Of a stretch of 64,000 bases of DNA, positions 15,738 through 24,449 are shown piece after piece; position 1 is the stretch's first letter, and every line of letters starts with the position of its first letter. The DNA comes from Bacillota bacterium (GTDB lineage: Bacteria; Bacillota; Clostridia; Christensenellales; UMGS416): assembly GCA_023410875.1 (NCBI GenBank), contig JAEYPH010000043.1:70726-134725 (forward strand), in the 5' to 3' direction. Both the position numbers and the translations under genes were made by a program. Below the pieces are notes generated by a model, which ran no database searches, was not told the DNA's origin, and saw only the letters and a program-made list of their open reading frames with translations.

Positions 15738-17489
15738 ATGCCCTTTGACGGCATTGCGCTGCGGGCGGTGGCGGCAGAGCTGCGCGAGAAGCTGACCGGC
15801 GGCCGCGTGGAGAAGGTCAGCCAGCCCGAGCGGGATGAGCTGAACCTGGTCATCCGCAACCAATATCAGAATTACCGGCTGCTGCTGAGCGCCACGGCCA
15901 ACTATCCGCGGGCCCACCTGAGCCGCATCAACAAGCCCAACCCGGATAAAGCGCCCATGTTCTGCATGCTGCTGCGCAAGCATCTGATCGGCGGCAAGGT
16001 GCTATCCGTGAGCCAGCCGGGCATGGAGCGCGTGCTGGACATCACCTTCGGCGTGCTGGACGAGCTGGGCCGCCCCGGCGAACTCACGCTGCACGCCGAG
16101 ATCATGGGCCGCCACAGCAACCTGGTTCTCACCGACGAACGGAGCGTCATCCTGGACAGCATCAAGCGCGTGACCGAGGAGAAGAGCCGCGTGCGCGAGG
16201 TGCTGCCCGGCCTGGCCTATGTGAGCCCGCCCTCTCAGGGCAAGCGCGACCTGCTGGTCATGGAGCAGGAAGAACTCATGAAAATACTGGCCGTGGAGAA
16301 ACCCATGTTCCAGGCGCTGTGCGACGGCCTGGCCGGCATTGCCCAGCCCACGGCTCGTGAGATGCTTCGGCTGTGCGGCTGCGACCCCGCGGTGGCCTTT
16401 GGGGAACTGGACGAACCGACCCGGCAGGCGGCGCTGGATGGACTGTGGCAGCAGGCGCTGCGCATCCGCGCCAACGCCTTCCAACCCGTCGTGTTGATGA
16501 TAGGAGGCGAAGCCTCCGATTTCCTACCCTTTGCCGACAGCGCCGGCGCCGGCACGCCCAGCGACAGCATGTCCGAAGCCGTGGAGGCCTTCTATGCCGC
16601 CCGGGACGCCAAAGAGCGCCTGCGCCAGAATTCCGCCAGCATGGTGGCTGTGCTGACGACGGCGCTCAACCGTGCCCGCAAGAAGCTTGAAAAGCAGGCA
16701 GAGGGCTTTGCCCAGTCCGAGGGTCTGGAGACCTACCGACTGAAAGGCGAACTTCTGATGGCCAGCCTGCATCTGGCGGCCCGCGGCGCTAAGGCCGTGG
16801 AAGTGCCCAACTATTATGACGAGAACGGCGGCATGCTGACCGTGGAGCTGGACCCGGCTTTCAGCGCCGCGGACAACGCCCAGCGTTATTACAAGCGCTA
16901 CAACAAGGCCAAGTCGGCGCTGGACAACCTGCGCGTGCAGATGGAGTCCACCCGCGAGGAGATCGCCTATCTGGAAAGCCAGCTGACCAACATCGAGCTC
17001 AGCGCCGCCGAGACCGAGCTGGACGAAATCCGCGCGGAGCTGGTGCGCGAGGGCTTCCTGCGCGAAGCCGCCGCCCGCTCCCGCAAGAAGAGCGTGCCGG
17101 GCCAGCCCCACCATTATGTCAGCGCCGACGGCTACGACATCTATGTGGGCCGCAACAACACCCAGAACGACGCGCTGACGATGAAGTTCGCCCGCAACGA
17201 CGACATCTGGTTGCACACCAAGGAGATACCGGGGTCCCACGTGATCATCCGCGCCGTGAACGGCGCGGTCAGCGACGCGGCGCTGAACGATGCTGCGATG
17301 CTGGCGGCGTGGTATAGCAAGGCCCGGGCCTCCTCCGGCGTACCGGTGGACTACACCCAGCGACGCAAAGTGAAAAAGCCCAACGGCGCGCGTCCTGGTT
17401 TCGTGATCTATCTGACCAACCGCACCATCGTCGTGACACCGGACGAGGATCGCGTCAAGGCGCTGAAGCAGATCGTGGAAAAGAAATAA
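15738..17489 (+). CDS. rqcH: Ribosome quality control protein RqcH (NFACT family)
   Basis: RqcH binds stalled 50S subunits carrying peptidyl-tRNA and directs addition of alanine tails that mark the nascent chain for degradation. It is often mis-annotated as fibronectin-binding protein. The 583-residue protein has NFACT-N (about 1-170, with EIMGRHSNLVL), a helix-hairpin-helix part, a long coiled coil (about 270-440), and the NFACT-R domain with DIYVGRNNTQNDALT and DIWLHTKEIPGSHVII. The ATG at 15738 has GGAGG 8 nt upstream. An acetyltransferase gene follows 26 nt downstream, probably in the same transcript. Confidence 0.95.
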   Translation: MPFDGIALRAVAAELREKLTGGRVEKVSQPERDELNLVIRNQYQNYRLLLSATANYPRAHLSRINKPNPDKAPMFCMLLRKHLIGGKVLSVSQPGMERVLDITFGVLDELGRPGELTLHAEIMGRHSNLVLTDERSVILDSIKRVTEEKSRVREVLPGLAYVSPPSQGKRDLLVMEQEELMKILAVEKPMFQALCDGLAGIAQPTAREMLRLCGCDPAVAFGELDEPTRQAALDGLWQQALRIRANAFQPVVLMIGGEASDFLPFADSAGAGTPSDSMSEAVEAFYAARDAKERLRQNSASMVAVLTTALNRARKKLEKQAEGFAQSEGLETYRLKGELLMASLHLAARGAKAVEVPNYYDENGGMLTVELDPAFSAADNAQRYYKRYNKAKSALDNLRVQMESTREEIAYLESQLTNIELSAAETELDEIRAELVREGFLREAAARSRKKSVPGQPHHYVSADGYDIYVGRNNTQNDALTMKFARNDDIWLHTKEIPGSHVIIRAVNGAVSDAALNDAAMLAAWYSKARASSGVPVDYTQRRKVKKPNGARPGFVIYLTNRTIVVTPDEDRVKALKQIVEKK

Positions 17490-17515
17490 GTGCAAAACGA
17501 TTTGAGGGTTATGAC

Positions 17516-18046
17516 ATGCTGTTCCGAGACCTTGAAACACCTAGACTGATGCTGAAAACCATATCCGCGCAGGATAGAGAGTTTATGCTGCGCCAATTCT
17601 CCAACAATGGCGTCAATCAGTATCTATTTGACGCCGAACCGCTCTGCAGCTTGGAGGAGGCGGATGAACTGATCGCTTTTTACATGCAGCCCGAGCCAAG
17701 GAACCAACAGCGCTGGATTTTAAACCGGAAACAGGATGGAGCCAAAATCGGAACCTGCGGCTTCCATTGCTGGAACACGGAAGCGGGACATTGCGAAACC
17801 GGCTATGATCTCGACCCTGCGTACTGGGGAGAGGGCTACATGCGAGAAGCCATGGAGGCGATCCTTGCGTTCGCTCGAAAGGATATGAAGGTAAAGCGGG
17901 TACATGCCTGCATCTATCCGCGCAACGAGCGCTCCATCGCGCTGGCGGAAAGGCTCTGTTTTCATTTCAACGGAGAAACAAAAAACGAGGTTTTCAGAGG
18001 CGAGACATACGAACACAGGATGTTTGTACAGGAGTTCATGGCATAA
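17516..18046 (+). CDS. GNAT N-acetyltransferase, RimJ/RimL type
   Basis: The 176-residue protein has the RimJ/RimL pattern: start ETPRLMLK, the acetyl-CoA-binding core (DPAYWGEGYMREAMEAILAF, a variant of the Q/RxxGxG/A loop) near residues 100-120, and CIYPRNERSIALAERLCF. Substrate is unknown; relatives acetylate ribosomal proteins, small molecules or antibiotics. GAGGG lies upstream of the ATG. It follows rqcH closely and is ended by the bidirectional terminator at 18074-18098. Confidence 0.88.
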   Translation: MLFRDLETPRLMLKTISAQDREFMLRQFSNNGVNQYLFDAEPLCSLEEADELIAFYMQPEPRNQQRWILNRKQDGAKIGTCGFHCWNTEAGHCETGYDLDPAYWGEGYMREAMEAILAFARKDMKVKRVHACIYPRNERSIALAERLCFHFNGETKNEVFRGETYEHRMFVQEFMA

Positions 18047-18073
18047 CCGGGTATCGAAGCAAACTGCAAAAAA

Positions 18074-18098
18074 GGGAGCAGCCGTTTCGGTTGCTCCC
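18074..18098. terminator. Bidirectional terminator between convergent genes
   Basis: An 11-bp stem (GGGAGCAGCCG with CGGTTGCTCCC, one wobble) has a TTT loop. It is followed by TTTGCTTT on plus and by TTTTTT on minus, so it can stop both the acetyltransferase and the DUF1292 transcripts. Confidence 0.9.
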
Positions 18099-18122
18099 TT
18101 TGCTTTCAGTCAGACAGACGGA

Positions 18123-18422
18123 CTATTGGTCTTCCTCTTCCTCGTCTTCCTCTTCGCACATCTTCGTGTATTTCTCAAAGATCGTGTCGGCCAGGGCGTC
18201 GTCTTCCACGCTGACCAGATCGATGTCGTCGCTGTCTTCGGTCGTGAGCAGCTCCAGGATCACGATGGCCTCTTCTTCCTCGTTCTCCGGCTCCTCGGGA
18301 GTCAGGATCGCGAATTGCCTGTCCTCGTGGTCGATGGTGGCCAGATAGAGAAACCGCTCCTTGGCGCCGTCCTCATCTTCCAGCTCTATGATGCGATCGT
18401 CTTCCATGTTCATGTCGCCCAT
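18123..18422 (-). CDS. DUF1292 family protein (YrzB-like)
   Basis: This very acidic 99-residue cytosolic protein matches the DUF1292 pattern: a short domain opening IIELEDEDG, with FLYLATIDHEDRQFAIL, and long Asp/Glu runs to the C-terminus. In B. subtilis yrzB follows ireB (yrzL) and ruvX (yrrK), the same order as here. The function of the family is unknown. The ATG at 18422 has GGAGG 7 nt upstream and overlaps the end of ruvX by 13 nt. Confidence 0.9.
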   Translation of the reverse strand: MGDMNMEDDRIIELEDEDGAKERFLYLATIDHEDRQFAILTPEEPENEEEEAIVILELLTTEDSDDIDLVSVEDDALADTIFEKYTKMCEEEDEEEEDQ

Positions 18423-18862
18423 GGTAATGTCCTCCTTTTCAGATATGCTTTAGCGTCCAGATATCCCTGTAAGAGAACCACTGCCGCCATTTTGTCGATG
18501 ACCTTGCGCCGCTTTTCGCGGCTCATGTCCGCTTCCAAGAGGATACGCTCTGCCGTTATCGTTGTCAACCGCTCGTCAGAAATATCCATCGGGCAGTTGA
18601 GAACTTTTTCCAGCTCCCGCCCAAAGGCCGCCGTGGCCTCGCAGCGGGGGCCCTCGGTGCCATTCATATTGCGCGGCCAGCCCAACACAACCAACTCCAC
18701 GCCGTGCTGTTTGCACAGCGCGGCAATGTGGTTCAGGTCAGCCTCCAGCGTCGTGCGGGTATAGGTTTCCACCGGGTTGGCGCCGATGCACAGCAGGTCG
18801 CTCATGGAGATGCCGATGCGTTTTTCTCCGTAATCCAATGCTAATATTCTCAGTATAACCAC
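18410..18862 (-). CDS. ruvX: RuvX (YqgF) RNase H-fold protein
   Basis: The YqgF/RuvX family has an RNase H-like fold and is tied to Holliday junction resolution and 16S rRNA 5'-end maturation. The 150-residue product shows ILALDYGEKRIGIS at the start, LVLGWPRNMNG in the middle and DERLTTITAE near residue 98, with catalytic acidic positions in these motifs. GTG at 18862 is taken as start because it gives the family length and lies 7 nt after the upstream reading frame ends. The frame stays open upstream but is not family-like. It is read with ireB and the reductase. Confidence 0.93.
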   Translation of the reverse strand: MVILRILALDYGEKRIGISMSDLLCIGANPVETYTRTTLEADLNHIAALCKQHGVELVVLGWPRNMNGTEGPRCEATAAFGRELEKVLNCPMDISDERLTTITAERILLEADMSREKRRKVIDKMAAVVLLQGYLDAKAYLKRRTLPWAT

Positions 18863-18869
18863 CTGTCTT

Positions 18870-19814
18870 TCATAAAACCTTGATGCAGAAATCCGGGCAC
18901 ACGGCGGCGCAATAGCCGCAGCGCGTGCATTTGCTTCCATCCACCATGGCGCGGCCCTCGTGCAGCCGCAGCGCCTGGGAGCGGCACCGCTGCACACACC
19001 GGCCGCAGCCCCGGCACCAGTCGTGTATCATCAGCGCCCTGGGCGCCCGGCCCACCGCCTGCTCCAGCTCCTCGCTGGGCGCGCGACCTTCGAACAGCGC
19101 CACGTTGTAGTCGATCTCCTGCTCGCTCTGCATGCCCACGGCCACTGCGTCCACAGTGTCCAGGCCCAGAATGTAGCGCAGCGCCGCCTGCCGCTCGGGG
19201 ATCAGGTGGCCGCCACCCAACGCCTTCATCGCATAGATGCCCCGGCCGGCGCCGTGCAACGCGGCCACAGCGGCCTCCATGTCCTCGCGCGAGCCGCCCT
19301 GTATGCCCACGCCCCGCAGGTTGAGCATCGGGTGCACAACCTGCACTTCCGGGTATTTGAGCGCGGCCTTGGCCGCCGCCACCGTGTGGGTGCTTAGCCC
19401 CACCGCCCCTATGAGCCCCTGCTCCTTGCGGCGCAGGAAGTATTCCAGCGCCTCGTGGTGGCCGCAGATCGTGTGCTCGCTCTCCTGCTCGTGCAGCAGG
19501 AACACGTCCACATAATCCCGACCAAGCTCCGCCGCAGCCTTGGCAAAGCTGGCCTCCGCCGTGGCGGTGTCATAGGCGTAGCATTTGGTTGCGATCACAC
19601 ACTCGGGGTATTGGCGCAGCAACAGGTTCAGGTGCGCGTATGTGCCATAGAGCTCTGCCGTGTCAAAAAAAAGAATGCCCTGTTCCCGGGCATGGATGAG
19701 CAGTTTTGCGCCCTGCTGGGCGGTCATGGCCCGCTGCAGAGGGCCAATGGTCAGTGTGCCGTAGCACAGCCTGCTGACGTTCAGGCCAGTGTGGCCCAGG
19801 CTGACAACGTCCAA
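18870..19814 (-). CDS. Aldo/keto reductase with C-terminal 4Fe-4S ferredoxin domain
   Basis: The 314-residue protein has an aldo/keto reductase barrel (about 1-240), with FFDTAELYG holding the catalytic Asp and Tyr and TKCYAYD in place of the usual Lys region. A ferredoxin module follows (about 255-314) with CRGCGRCVQRC and CTRCGYCAAVCP, enough cysteines for two 4Fe-4S clusters. Such fusions occur in strict anaerobes and presumably couple carbonyl reduction to ferredoxin. It uses a TTG start 4 nt after the ireB stop. Its insertion between ireB and ruvX, normally neighbours, is unusual. Confidence 0.88.
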   Translation of the reverse strand: MDVVSLGHTGLNVSRLCYGTLTIGPLQRAMTAQQGAKLLIHAREQGILFFDTAELYGTYAHLNLLLRQYPECVIATKCYAYDTATAEASFAKAAAELGRDYVDVFLLHEQESEHTICGHHEALEYFLRRKEQGLIGAVGLSTHTVAAAKAALKYPEVQVVHPMLNLRGVGIQGGSREDMEAAVAALHGAGRGIYAMKALGGGHLIPERQAALRYILGLDTVDAVAVGMQSEQEIDYNVALFEGRAPSEELEQAVGRAPRALMIHDWCRGCGRCVQRCRSQALRLHEGRAMVDGSKCTRCGYCAAVCPDFCIKVL

Positions 19815-19818
19815 AGGC

Positions 19819-20094
19819 CTACTTCCCCACCCGCTTCTCGTCCAGCGCCTTCAGATAGAAGCTCACCAGCTCCTCCAGAATCTCGTCGCGCTCCAGCCGA
19901 CGGATCAGGTAGCGGGCGTTGTTGTGGCTGGTGATATATGTGGGGTCACCGGACAGGATGTAGCCCACAAGCTGATTGATCGGGTCATAGCCCCGCTCCT
20001 TGAGCGCGGCATATACGCTGGTGAGGATGTCCTGTACGGTCTCTTCATCGCGTTCGGCTTTGAACTGCATGGTCTTGTCAAAATCGGAACTCAC
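19819..20094 (-). CDS. ireB: IreB family regulatory phosphoprotein (UPF0297)
   Basis: IreB is a small cytosolic target of the Ser/Thr kinase IreK and influences cephalosporin resistance in enterococci. The 91-residue product contains the conserved core YDPINQLVGYILSGDPTYITSHNNAR followed by RRLERDEILEELV. GTG at 20094 is preferred over GTG at 20103 because it gives the family start SSDFDKTM and has GGGGTGG just upstream. The gene is usually found between alaS and ruvX; alaS is absent here. It has its own promoter. Confidence 0.93.
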   Translation of the reverse strand: MSSDFDKTMQFKAERDEETVQDILTSVYAALKERGYDPINQLVGYILSGDPTYITSHNNARYLIRRLERDEILEELVSFYLKALDEKRVGK

Positions 20095-20125
20095 AAAAGC
20101 CACCCCATTCTCATCGCCTGCCTAT

Positions 20126-20154
20126 ATTATACAAATCATTCCTCTTCCATGCAA
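20126..20154 (-). promoter_or_regulatory. Sigma-A promoter for the ireB operon
   Basis: Minus-strand TTGCAT (20149-20154), a 17-nt spacer, then consensus TATAAT (20126-20131), 31 nt before the chosen ireB start. Confidence 0.7.
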
Positions 20155-20173
20155 TGGATTCATAGCAATTGTT

Positions 20174-20203
20174 GGTTGTTTTGGCAGTTCGCGACAAACA
20201 ACC
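20174..20203 (-). terminator. Possible weak terminator after fhs
   Basis: GGTTGTTT (20174-20181) can pair with AAACAACC (20196-20203) around a 14-nt loop, 66 nt beyond the fhs stop. No U-tract follows on the minus strand, so function is doubtful. Confidence 0.3.
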
Positions 20204-20268
20204 ACAACTGCTTGTGAAAAATTAACAAACTTTTGGCGAATACCGGCAGTAAAGCGCAGGGTCCTGCT

Positions 20269-21933
20269 TCAGAAGAGCCCGGTGACTTCCCCTCTCTCGT
20301 CGATGTCGATGGCCTGCGCCGCCGGGACCTTGGGCAGGCCGGGCATTGTCAGTATGCTGCCGCTTTGCGCCACCACGAAGCCCGCGCCAGCCAGCAGCCG
20401 CACGCTGCGAATTTTCACGCGGAAGCCTTCCGGCGCGCCGAAGGCCTTGGCGTCGTCGGTGAAGGAATATTGCGTCTTGGCCATGCACACAGGACGATCA
20501 CCGTATCCGTTGGCCTCCAGCACGGAGATCTCCTCCAGCGCCGCCGGGGAGAAGTCCACGCCCTCGCCGCGATACCAGCGGCGCACCAGTGCTTCGATCT
20601 TGTCGCGCAGCGGCAGGTTCACGTCGTAGACGAACTGCGGCTGAGAATCCGCCGCGGCAGCCATGACGGCTCGCGCCAGCTCCTCAGCGCCTTTGCCGCC
20701 GTCGGCCCAGGCGGTGTACAGCGGCGCGGCCACGCCCAACTGCGCGCAGGCATCCTGTATCACGCGGTGCTCTTCGTCGGTGTCGCTGGAGAAGACGTTC
20801 AGCGACACGACGACCGGCAGCCCCAGTGACTGCAGGTTGTCGATGTGGCGCATGAGGTTACATAGGCCCCCCTGCACCGCCTGCGCGTCCGGCGCGGTCA
20901 GCTGCTCCTTGGGCACGCCGCCGTGGAATTTCAGCGCTCGCACCGTGGCCACCAGCACCACCGCCGAGGGCCACAGGCCGGCCTGGCGGCACTTGATGTC
21001 CAGAAACTTTTCCGCACCCAGGTCCGCGCCGAAGCCCGCCTCGGTGACCGCCCAATCGCAGGCAGCCAGCGCCGTTTTGGTCGCGATGACACTGTTGCAG
21101 CCGTGGGCGATGTTGGCGAAGGGGCCGCCGTGCACGAATACCGGCGTGCCTTCCAGCGTCTGCACCAGGTTGGGTTGCAGCGCTTCGCGCAGCAGCACCG
21201 CCATGGCGCCGTGGGCCTGCAGCATGGCCGCCGTCACCGGCCGGGCCTGGCGGTCTCGGGCCACAACGATGTCGCCCAGCCGGCGCTTGAGGTCGCTCAG
21301 CGACTGCGACAGGCACAGGATGGCCATGACCTCTGAAGCGGCTGTGATGTCGAAGCCGTCGCTGCGGGGCACGCCGTTGCCCTTGCCCAACCCGCTTTCG
21401 ATGTGGCGCAGCTGCCGGTCGTTCATATCCAGCGCCCGCCGCCAGGAGATCGTGTCTGGATCGATGTCCAGCGCGTTGCCCTGGAACAGGTGATTGTCCA
21501 GTATGGCTGCCAACAGATTGTTGGCAGCCGTCACGGCGTGAATGTCGCCGGTGAAATGCAGGTTCAGGTCCTCCATGGGCACGACCTGCGCATAGCCGCC
21601 GCCGGCAGCCCCGCCCTTCATGCCGAACACCGGGCCAAGGGAGGGCTCCCGCAGCGCCAGCGCCACGCTCTGCCCCAGCCGCGCCAGCCCGTCGCCCAGG
21701 CCCACCGACGTCGTCGTCTTCCCCTCGCCGGCCGGCGTGGGGTTGATGGCGCTCACCAGCACCAGCCGGCCCTGCCTGCCGCAGGCTTCCAGCCGGTTCA
21801 CCGCGTCCAGAGGTATCTTGGCCTTATACGCGCCGTAGGGAATCAGTTCTTCGGTGTTCAGGCCCAATCTTGCGGCGATGTCGGCGATGGGCCGCGGCCT
21901 GGCGGCGCGGGCGATTTCGATGTCGGACTTCAT
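20269..21933 (-). CDS. fhs: Formate--tetrahydrofolate ligase
   Basis: Fhs joins formate to tetrahydrofolate with ATP, feeding one-carbon metabolism and, in acetogens, the methyl branch of the Wood-Ljungdahl pathway. The 554-residue product has the ATP loop TPAGEGKTTTSVGLGD near residue 66, EPSLGPVFGMKGGAAGGG, FTGDIHAVTAANNLLAA and a C-terminal GSILTMPGLPK. Length is normal. GGGAG lies 7 nt before the ATG. The gene is 68 nt after an upstream gene that ends in a terminator; I saw no clear promoter or THF-riboswitch motif in between. Confidence 0.97.
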   Translation of the reverse strand: MKSDIEIARAARPRPIADIAARLGLNTEELIPYGAYKAKIPLDAVNRLEACGRQGRLVLVSAINPTPAGEGKTTTSVGLGDGLARLGQSVALALREPSLGPVFGMKGGAAGGGYAQVVPMEDLNLHFTGDIHAVTAANNLLAAILDNHLFQGNALDIDPDTISWRRALDMNDRQLRHIESGLGKGNGVPRSDGFDITAASEVMAILCLSQSLSDLKRRLGDIVVARDRQARPVTAAMLQAHGAMAVLLREALQPNLVQTLEGTPVFVHGGPFANIAHGCNSVIATKTALAACDWAVTEAGFGADLGAEKFLDIKCRQAGLWPSAVVLVATVRALKFHGGVPKEQLTAPDAQAVQGGLCNLMRHIDNLQSLGLPVVVSLNVFSSDTDEEHRVIQDACAQLGVAAPLYTAWADGGKGAEELARAVMAAAADSQPQFVYDVNLPLRDKIEALVRRWYRGEGVDFSPAALEEISVLEANGYGDRPVCMAKTQYSFTDDAKAFGAPEGFRVKIRSVRLLAGAGFVVAQSGSILTMPGLPKVPAAQAIDIDERGEVTGLF

Positions 21934-21952
21934 TCAGATGCTCCCTTGCGCA

Positions 21953-21975
21953 TAAAAATAGGCGGCTCTGCCGCC
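21953..21975 (-). terminator. Terminator of the unknown gene upstream of fhs
   Basis: Minus-strand GGCGGC pairs with GCCGCC (21961-21966 with 21970-21975), AGA loop, followed by TATTTTTATG. Confidence 0.75.
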
Positions 21976-22001
21976 CAGATAAAGCTTTTGTAAGAAGTTG
22001 A

Positions 22002-22631
22002 TCAAATATCCAGGCTCTGCACGTGTTCGGGCTCCTTGAGCCATTCCTCCAGCCCTTCGGTACAGAACTCCGGAATCTCGTCGGTGCAATACTCGGTCAG
22101 CAGCTCGATCTCGTCAAAGATGGACACCGATGCCTCACACAGCGTCGCGACGGCGTTGCGCACCTGGGAGAAATCCTTGAGCTTGAGGTGGTTGAGCACC
22201 TCGATGAGCTTGCGGCTGTCGTCCTGAGTCACGGCCATAAAGAAATTTGAAGGGATGCTGACGGTGTAATCCGCCTGGTCGAAGTCGTCGCCCTCGTCCA
22301 GGTTTTCCTTGAAGGCCAGCAGCTCCTCTTCGGAGAGCTTGACATAGTCGGGGTCATACAAGCTTGGGTGCAGCTTCTGGAACACGCACAACTCCTGCTT
22401 GCCCATCAGGCGTTTGAAGAAACCGCACTGCAGCTCCACAACGCCCAACACGTCTTCCATCTCTTCGGCTGCCTTGTATCCTATGACGCTGGAGTATTCG
22501 AAAAGAAAAAAGCGCTTTTCAAGATTGGCTATGAAGGCGCGTATCATCTTGCCGGGTAGGATATCTCTATTCTCAGGCGCGATGATCAGGCAGGCGCCGT
22601 TCTCCATTTTGAAGTCGCACTTTGTCAACAT
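22002..22631 (-). CDS. Hypothetical protein
   Basis: I do not recognise this 209-residue protein. It is soluble, acidic towards its C-terminus and shows no signal peptide or membrane segment. Visible features are an aromatic stretch FFLFEYSSVIGYKAAEEMEDVL near residues 42-63, and a helical second half ending in several Glu-rich turns. AGGAG lies just upstream of the ATG, and a good promoter and a terminator frame it as a single-gene transcript. Its codon use looks similar to neighbours. No function is proposed. Confidence 0.65.
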   Translation of the reverse strand: MLTKCDFKMENGACLIIAPENRDILPGKMIRAFIANLEKRFFLFEYSSVIGYKAAEEMEDVLGVVELQCGFFKRLMGKQELCVFQKLHPSLYDPDYVKLSEEELLAFKENLDEGDDFDQADYTVSIPSNFFMAVTQDDSRKLIEVLNHLKLKDFSQVRNAVATLCEASVSIFDEIELLTEYCTDEIPEFCTEGLEEWLKEPEHVQSLDI

Positions 22632-22695
22632 TGGCCTCTCCTGGGTGTGGCTTCCTTTTTTGACAGTATGAACCTATTCTTATTCTATAAAAATA

Positions 22696-22725
22696 ATAAT
22701 ACGTTCCGCGTGTGAATAGTGTCAA
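22696..22725 (-). promoter_or_regulatory. Sigma-A promoter for the unknown gene at 22.0-22.6 kb
   Basis: Minus-strand TTGACA (22720-22725), an 18-nt spacer, then TATTAT (22696-22701). Confidence 0.65.
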
Positions 22726-22821
22726 GACTTTTCATAAATCGGCTCGAAACCATATCGAAACCACAAAGAAACTTACCCTTGGGGCTGTCGCGTTAAACGC
22801 ATGAAATGCATAATTCAGACA

Positions 22822-23056
22822 GATGGGAAGGATTTCGCGCCCTACGTTGCGCCTTGCGCAACTATCGGCTTACTCTCACATCGGCTGTTGCTCGATGCTA
22901 CGCATCGACCGGCAATGCTATCACATCGCCGCTGCGCGGCGACATTATCGCATTGCCTGCGGTTAAAGCCGACGTTGCAGCAAGCCGGGTCAAAGCCTTT
23001 AGGCGCGACCAAAGGGCTTTCCGATCGCCCTTTGGAAACCTTCGGCACCATTTGGT
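22822..23056 (+). repeat. Dispersed intergenic repeat, copy 2 (long form)
   Basis: Homologous to 10003-10160. The shared left part (about 22824-22886) and right part (about 22962-23053) flank an extra ~75 nt made of small perfect hairpins (CGATGC/GCATCG and GCCGC/GCGGC). The right part has CCAAAGGGC (23009-23017) pairing with GCCCTTTGG (23027-23035). Short open frames across it follow the repeat and are not genes. Apart from this repeat and the promoter at 22696, the 22632-23113 gap holds nothing I can recognise. Confidence 0.8.
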
Positions 23057-23113
23057 GAATGAGTATGCAATTATCGACTAACACGACAGTCCCTTCAGAC
23101 ACTCAAAACAAGC

Positions 23114-24448
23114 CTACTGCTTGGCCGGCGGGCGCGGGCCACCATGCCAGCCGGAACGGCGGCGGCCGCCGCGGCGACGGCGGCGGTTGGGGTTGGGCGC
23201 TTGGCCGGGAGCGGCCTGGTCCGGGGTTACGGCGGCCGTATCCGGCGCTTCGTCCTCGTCACCCTCGACGTCGTCATTCCCCTGCGGAGGTTGTTGCGGT
23301 TGCGGACGCTGCTGGGGTTGGGGGCGCTGGGGCTGCTGCGGGCGTGGGGAGCCGCCGCTGCGCGGGGTCTGGGCTGGGCGGGGCGCTGCGGGCGCGGGCC
23401 GCACAGCTTGTTCGGTCTCGGGCTCCCGGGGGCCATCCTCATCGCGAGCCTGGTCTGGGAACACCGCCAGCGCTGGCTGGTCCGGTTTGACCAGGCGCAT
23501 GGGGGCTTCGCCACCCGTGGTATCGTCGTCCAACTCCTCACCGGGCTTGGGCTTGGGCTTGTTGAGCGCCTGCTTGTAGGCGGCCTTGGCCGTGGCGGCG
23601 CGGGCGCGCCCGCCGCTGGCCTCCCACGCGGCGATGTCCTTGGGGCCGGCCTCGCTGATCTGTTCAAAGGGATATTCGCGAATCTCCACTTCTTCGCCGG
23701 TCAGGCGTACCTTGACCTTTTCCTTGATGATAAGCACGTCGTCCACGGTGGCTGGCCCTTCGGGCGTGAGCACGGTGCTGCCTTTGCGCGGGCAGCGCTG
23801 CAGCGTGCTCGCATAGGTCTCCTGCTCATAATTCAGGCAGCACATAAGCCGGCCGCACAGGCCGGAAATTTTCGTGGGGTTCAAGGAAAGGTTCTGATCC
23901 TTGGCCATGCGGATGCTGACCGGCGAAAAATCCGAAAGGAACGACTTGCAGCACGCCTCGCGGCCGCAGGGGCCCAAGCCGCCCAGCATCTTCACCTCGT
24001 CGCGCACGCCGATCTGGCGCAGCTCGATGCGGGTTCGGAACACCGAAGCCAGGTCGCGCACCAGCGCGCGGAAGTCCACGCGTCCGTCGGCGGTGAAATA
24101 GAACACGATCTTGCTGCCGTCAAAGGCCATTTCCACGTTGACCAGCTTCATGTCCAGCTTGTGGGCATTCACCTTTTCCTGGCACACGTCCAGCGCATGC
24201 TTCTCTTTGGCGGCGCGCTCCTGTACAATGCGCATGTCGTCGGGCGTTGCCTTGCGCACCACGCGTTTCAGAGGCGCGACGATCTGCTCGTCGGATGCCT
24301 CCCGGGGGGCGAACATCACTTCGCCGCATTCGCGGCCCTGAGCGGTGTCCACCACAGCCCAATCGCCGGTGGCCAGCTCGATGTCCGCCGGGTCAAAGGA
24401 ATATATCTTGCCGGCATCCTTGAAGCGGATGCCCACGATGGTTGCCAT
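23114..24448 (-). CDS. ricT: PSP1-domain protein RicT (YaaT) with long C-terminal tail
   Basis: RicT, with RicA and RicF, binds iron-sulfur clusters and RNase Y and shapes mRNA processing and sporulation in Bacillus. The 444-residue product has the PSP1 core (about 1-265) with the cysteine motifs GPCGREACC and GLCGRLMCCLNYE. Beyond it lies a tail of ~170 residues, rich in Pro, Gln and Arg, ending in an Arg/Gly cluster (RRRRRGGRRR). Bacillus RicT is about 275 residues, so the tail is an addition. ATG at 24448 is chosen over a TTG three codons upstream that abuts the ribosome binding site. It follows holB with a short overlap. Confidence 0.93.
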   Translation of the reverse strand: MATIVGIRFKDAGKIYSFDPADIELATGDWAVVDTAQGRECGEVMFAPREASDEQIVAPLKRVVRKATPDDMRIVQERAAKEKHALDVCQEKVNAHKLDMKLVNVEMAFDGSKIVFYFTADGRVDFRALVRDLASVFRTRIELRQIGVRDEVKMLGGLGPCGREACCKSFLSDFSPVSIRMAKDQNLSLNPTKISGLCGRLMCCLNYEQETYASTLQRCPRKGSTVLTPEGPATVDDVLIIKEKVKVRLTGEEVEIREYPFEQISEAGPKDIAAWEASGGRARAATAKAAYKQALNKPKPKPGEELDDDTTGGEAPMRLVKPDQPALAVFPDQARDEDGPREPETEQAVRPAPAAPRPAQTPRSGGSPRPQQPQRPQPQQRPQPQQPPQGNDDVEGDEDEAPDTAAVTPDQAAPGQAPNPNRRRRRGGRRRSGWHGGPRPPAKQ

Positions 24449-24449
24449 T

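Noticed and set aside
21934..22001. A tetrahydrofolate riboswitch upstream of fhs
   Set aside because: The gap is 68 nt and is filled by a terminator and the ribosome binding site; no conserved THF motif seen.
22801..23081. Short open frames that share words between 10.0 kb and 22.9 kb
   Set aside because: They are translations of the same intergenic repeat; no start signals.
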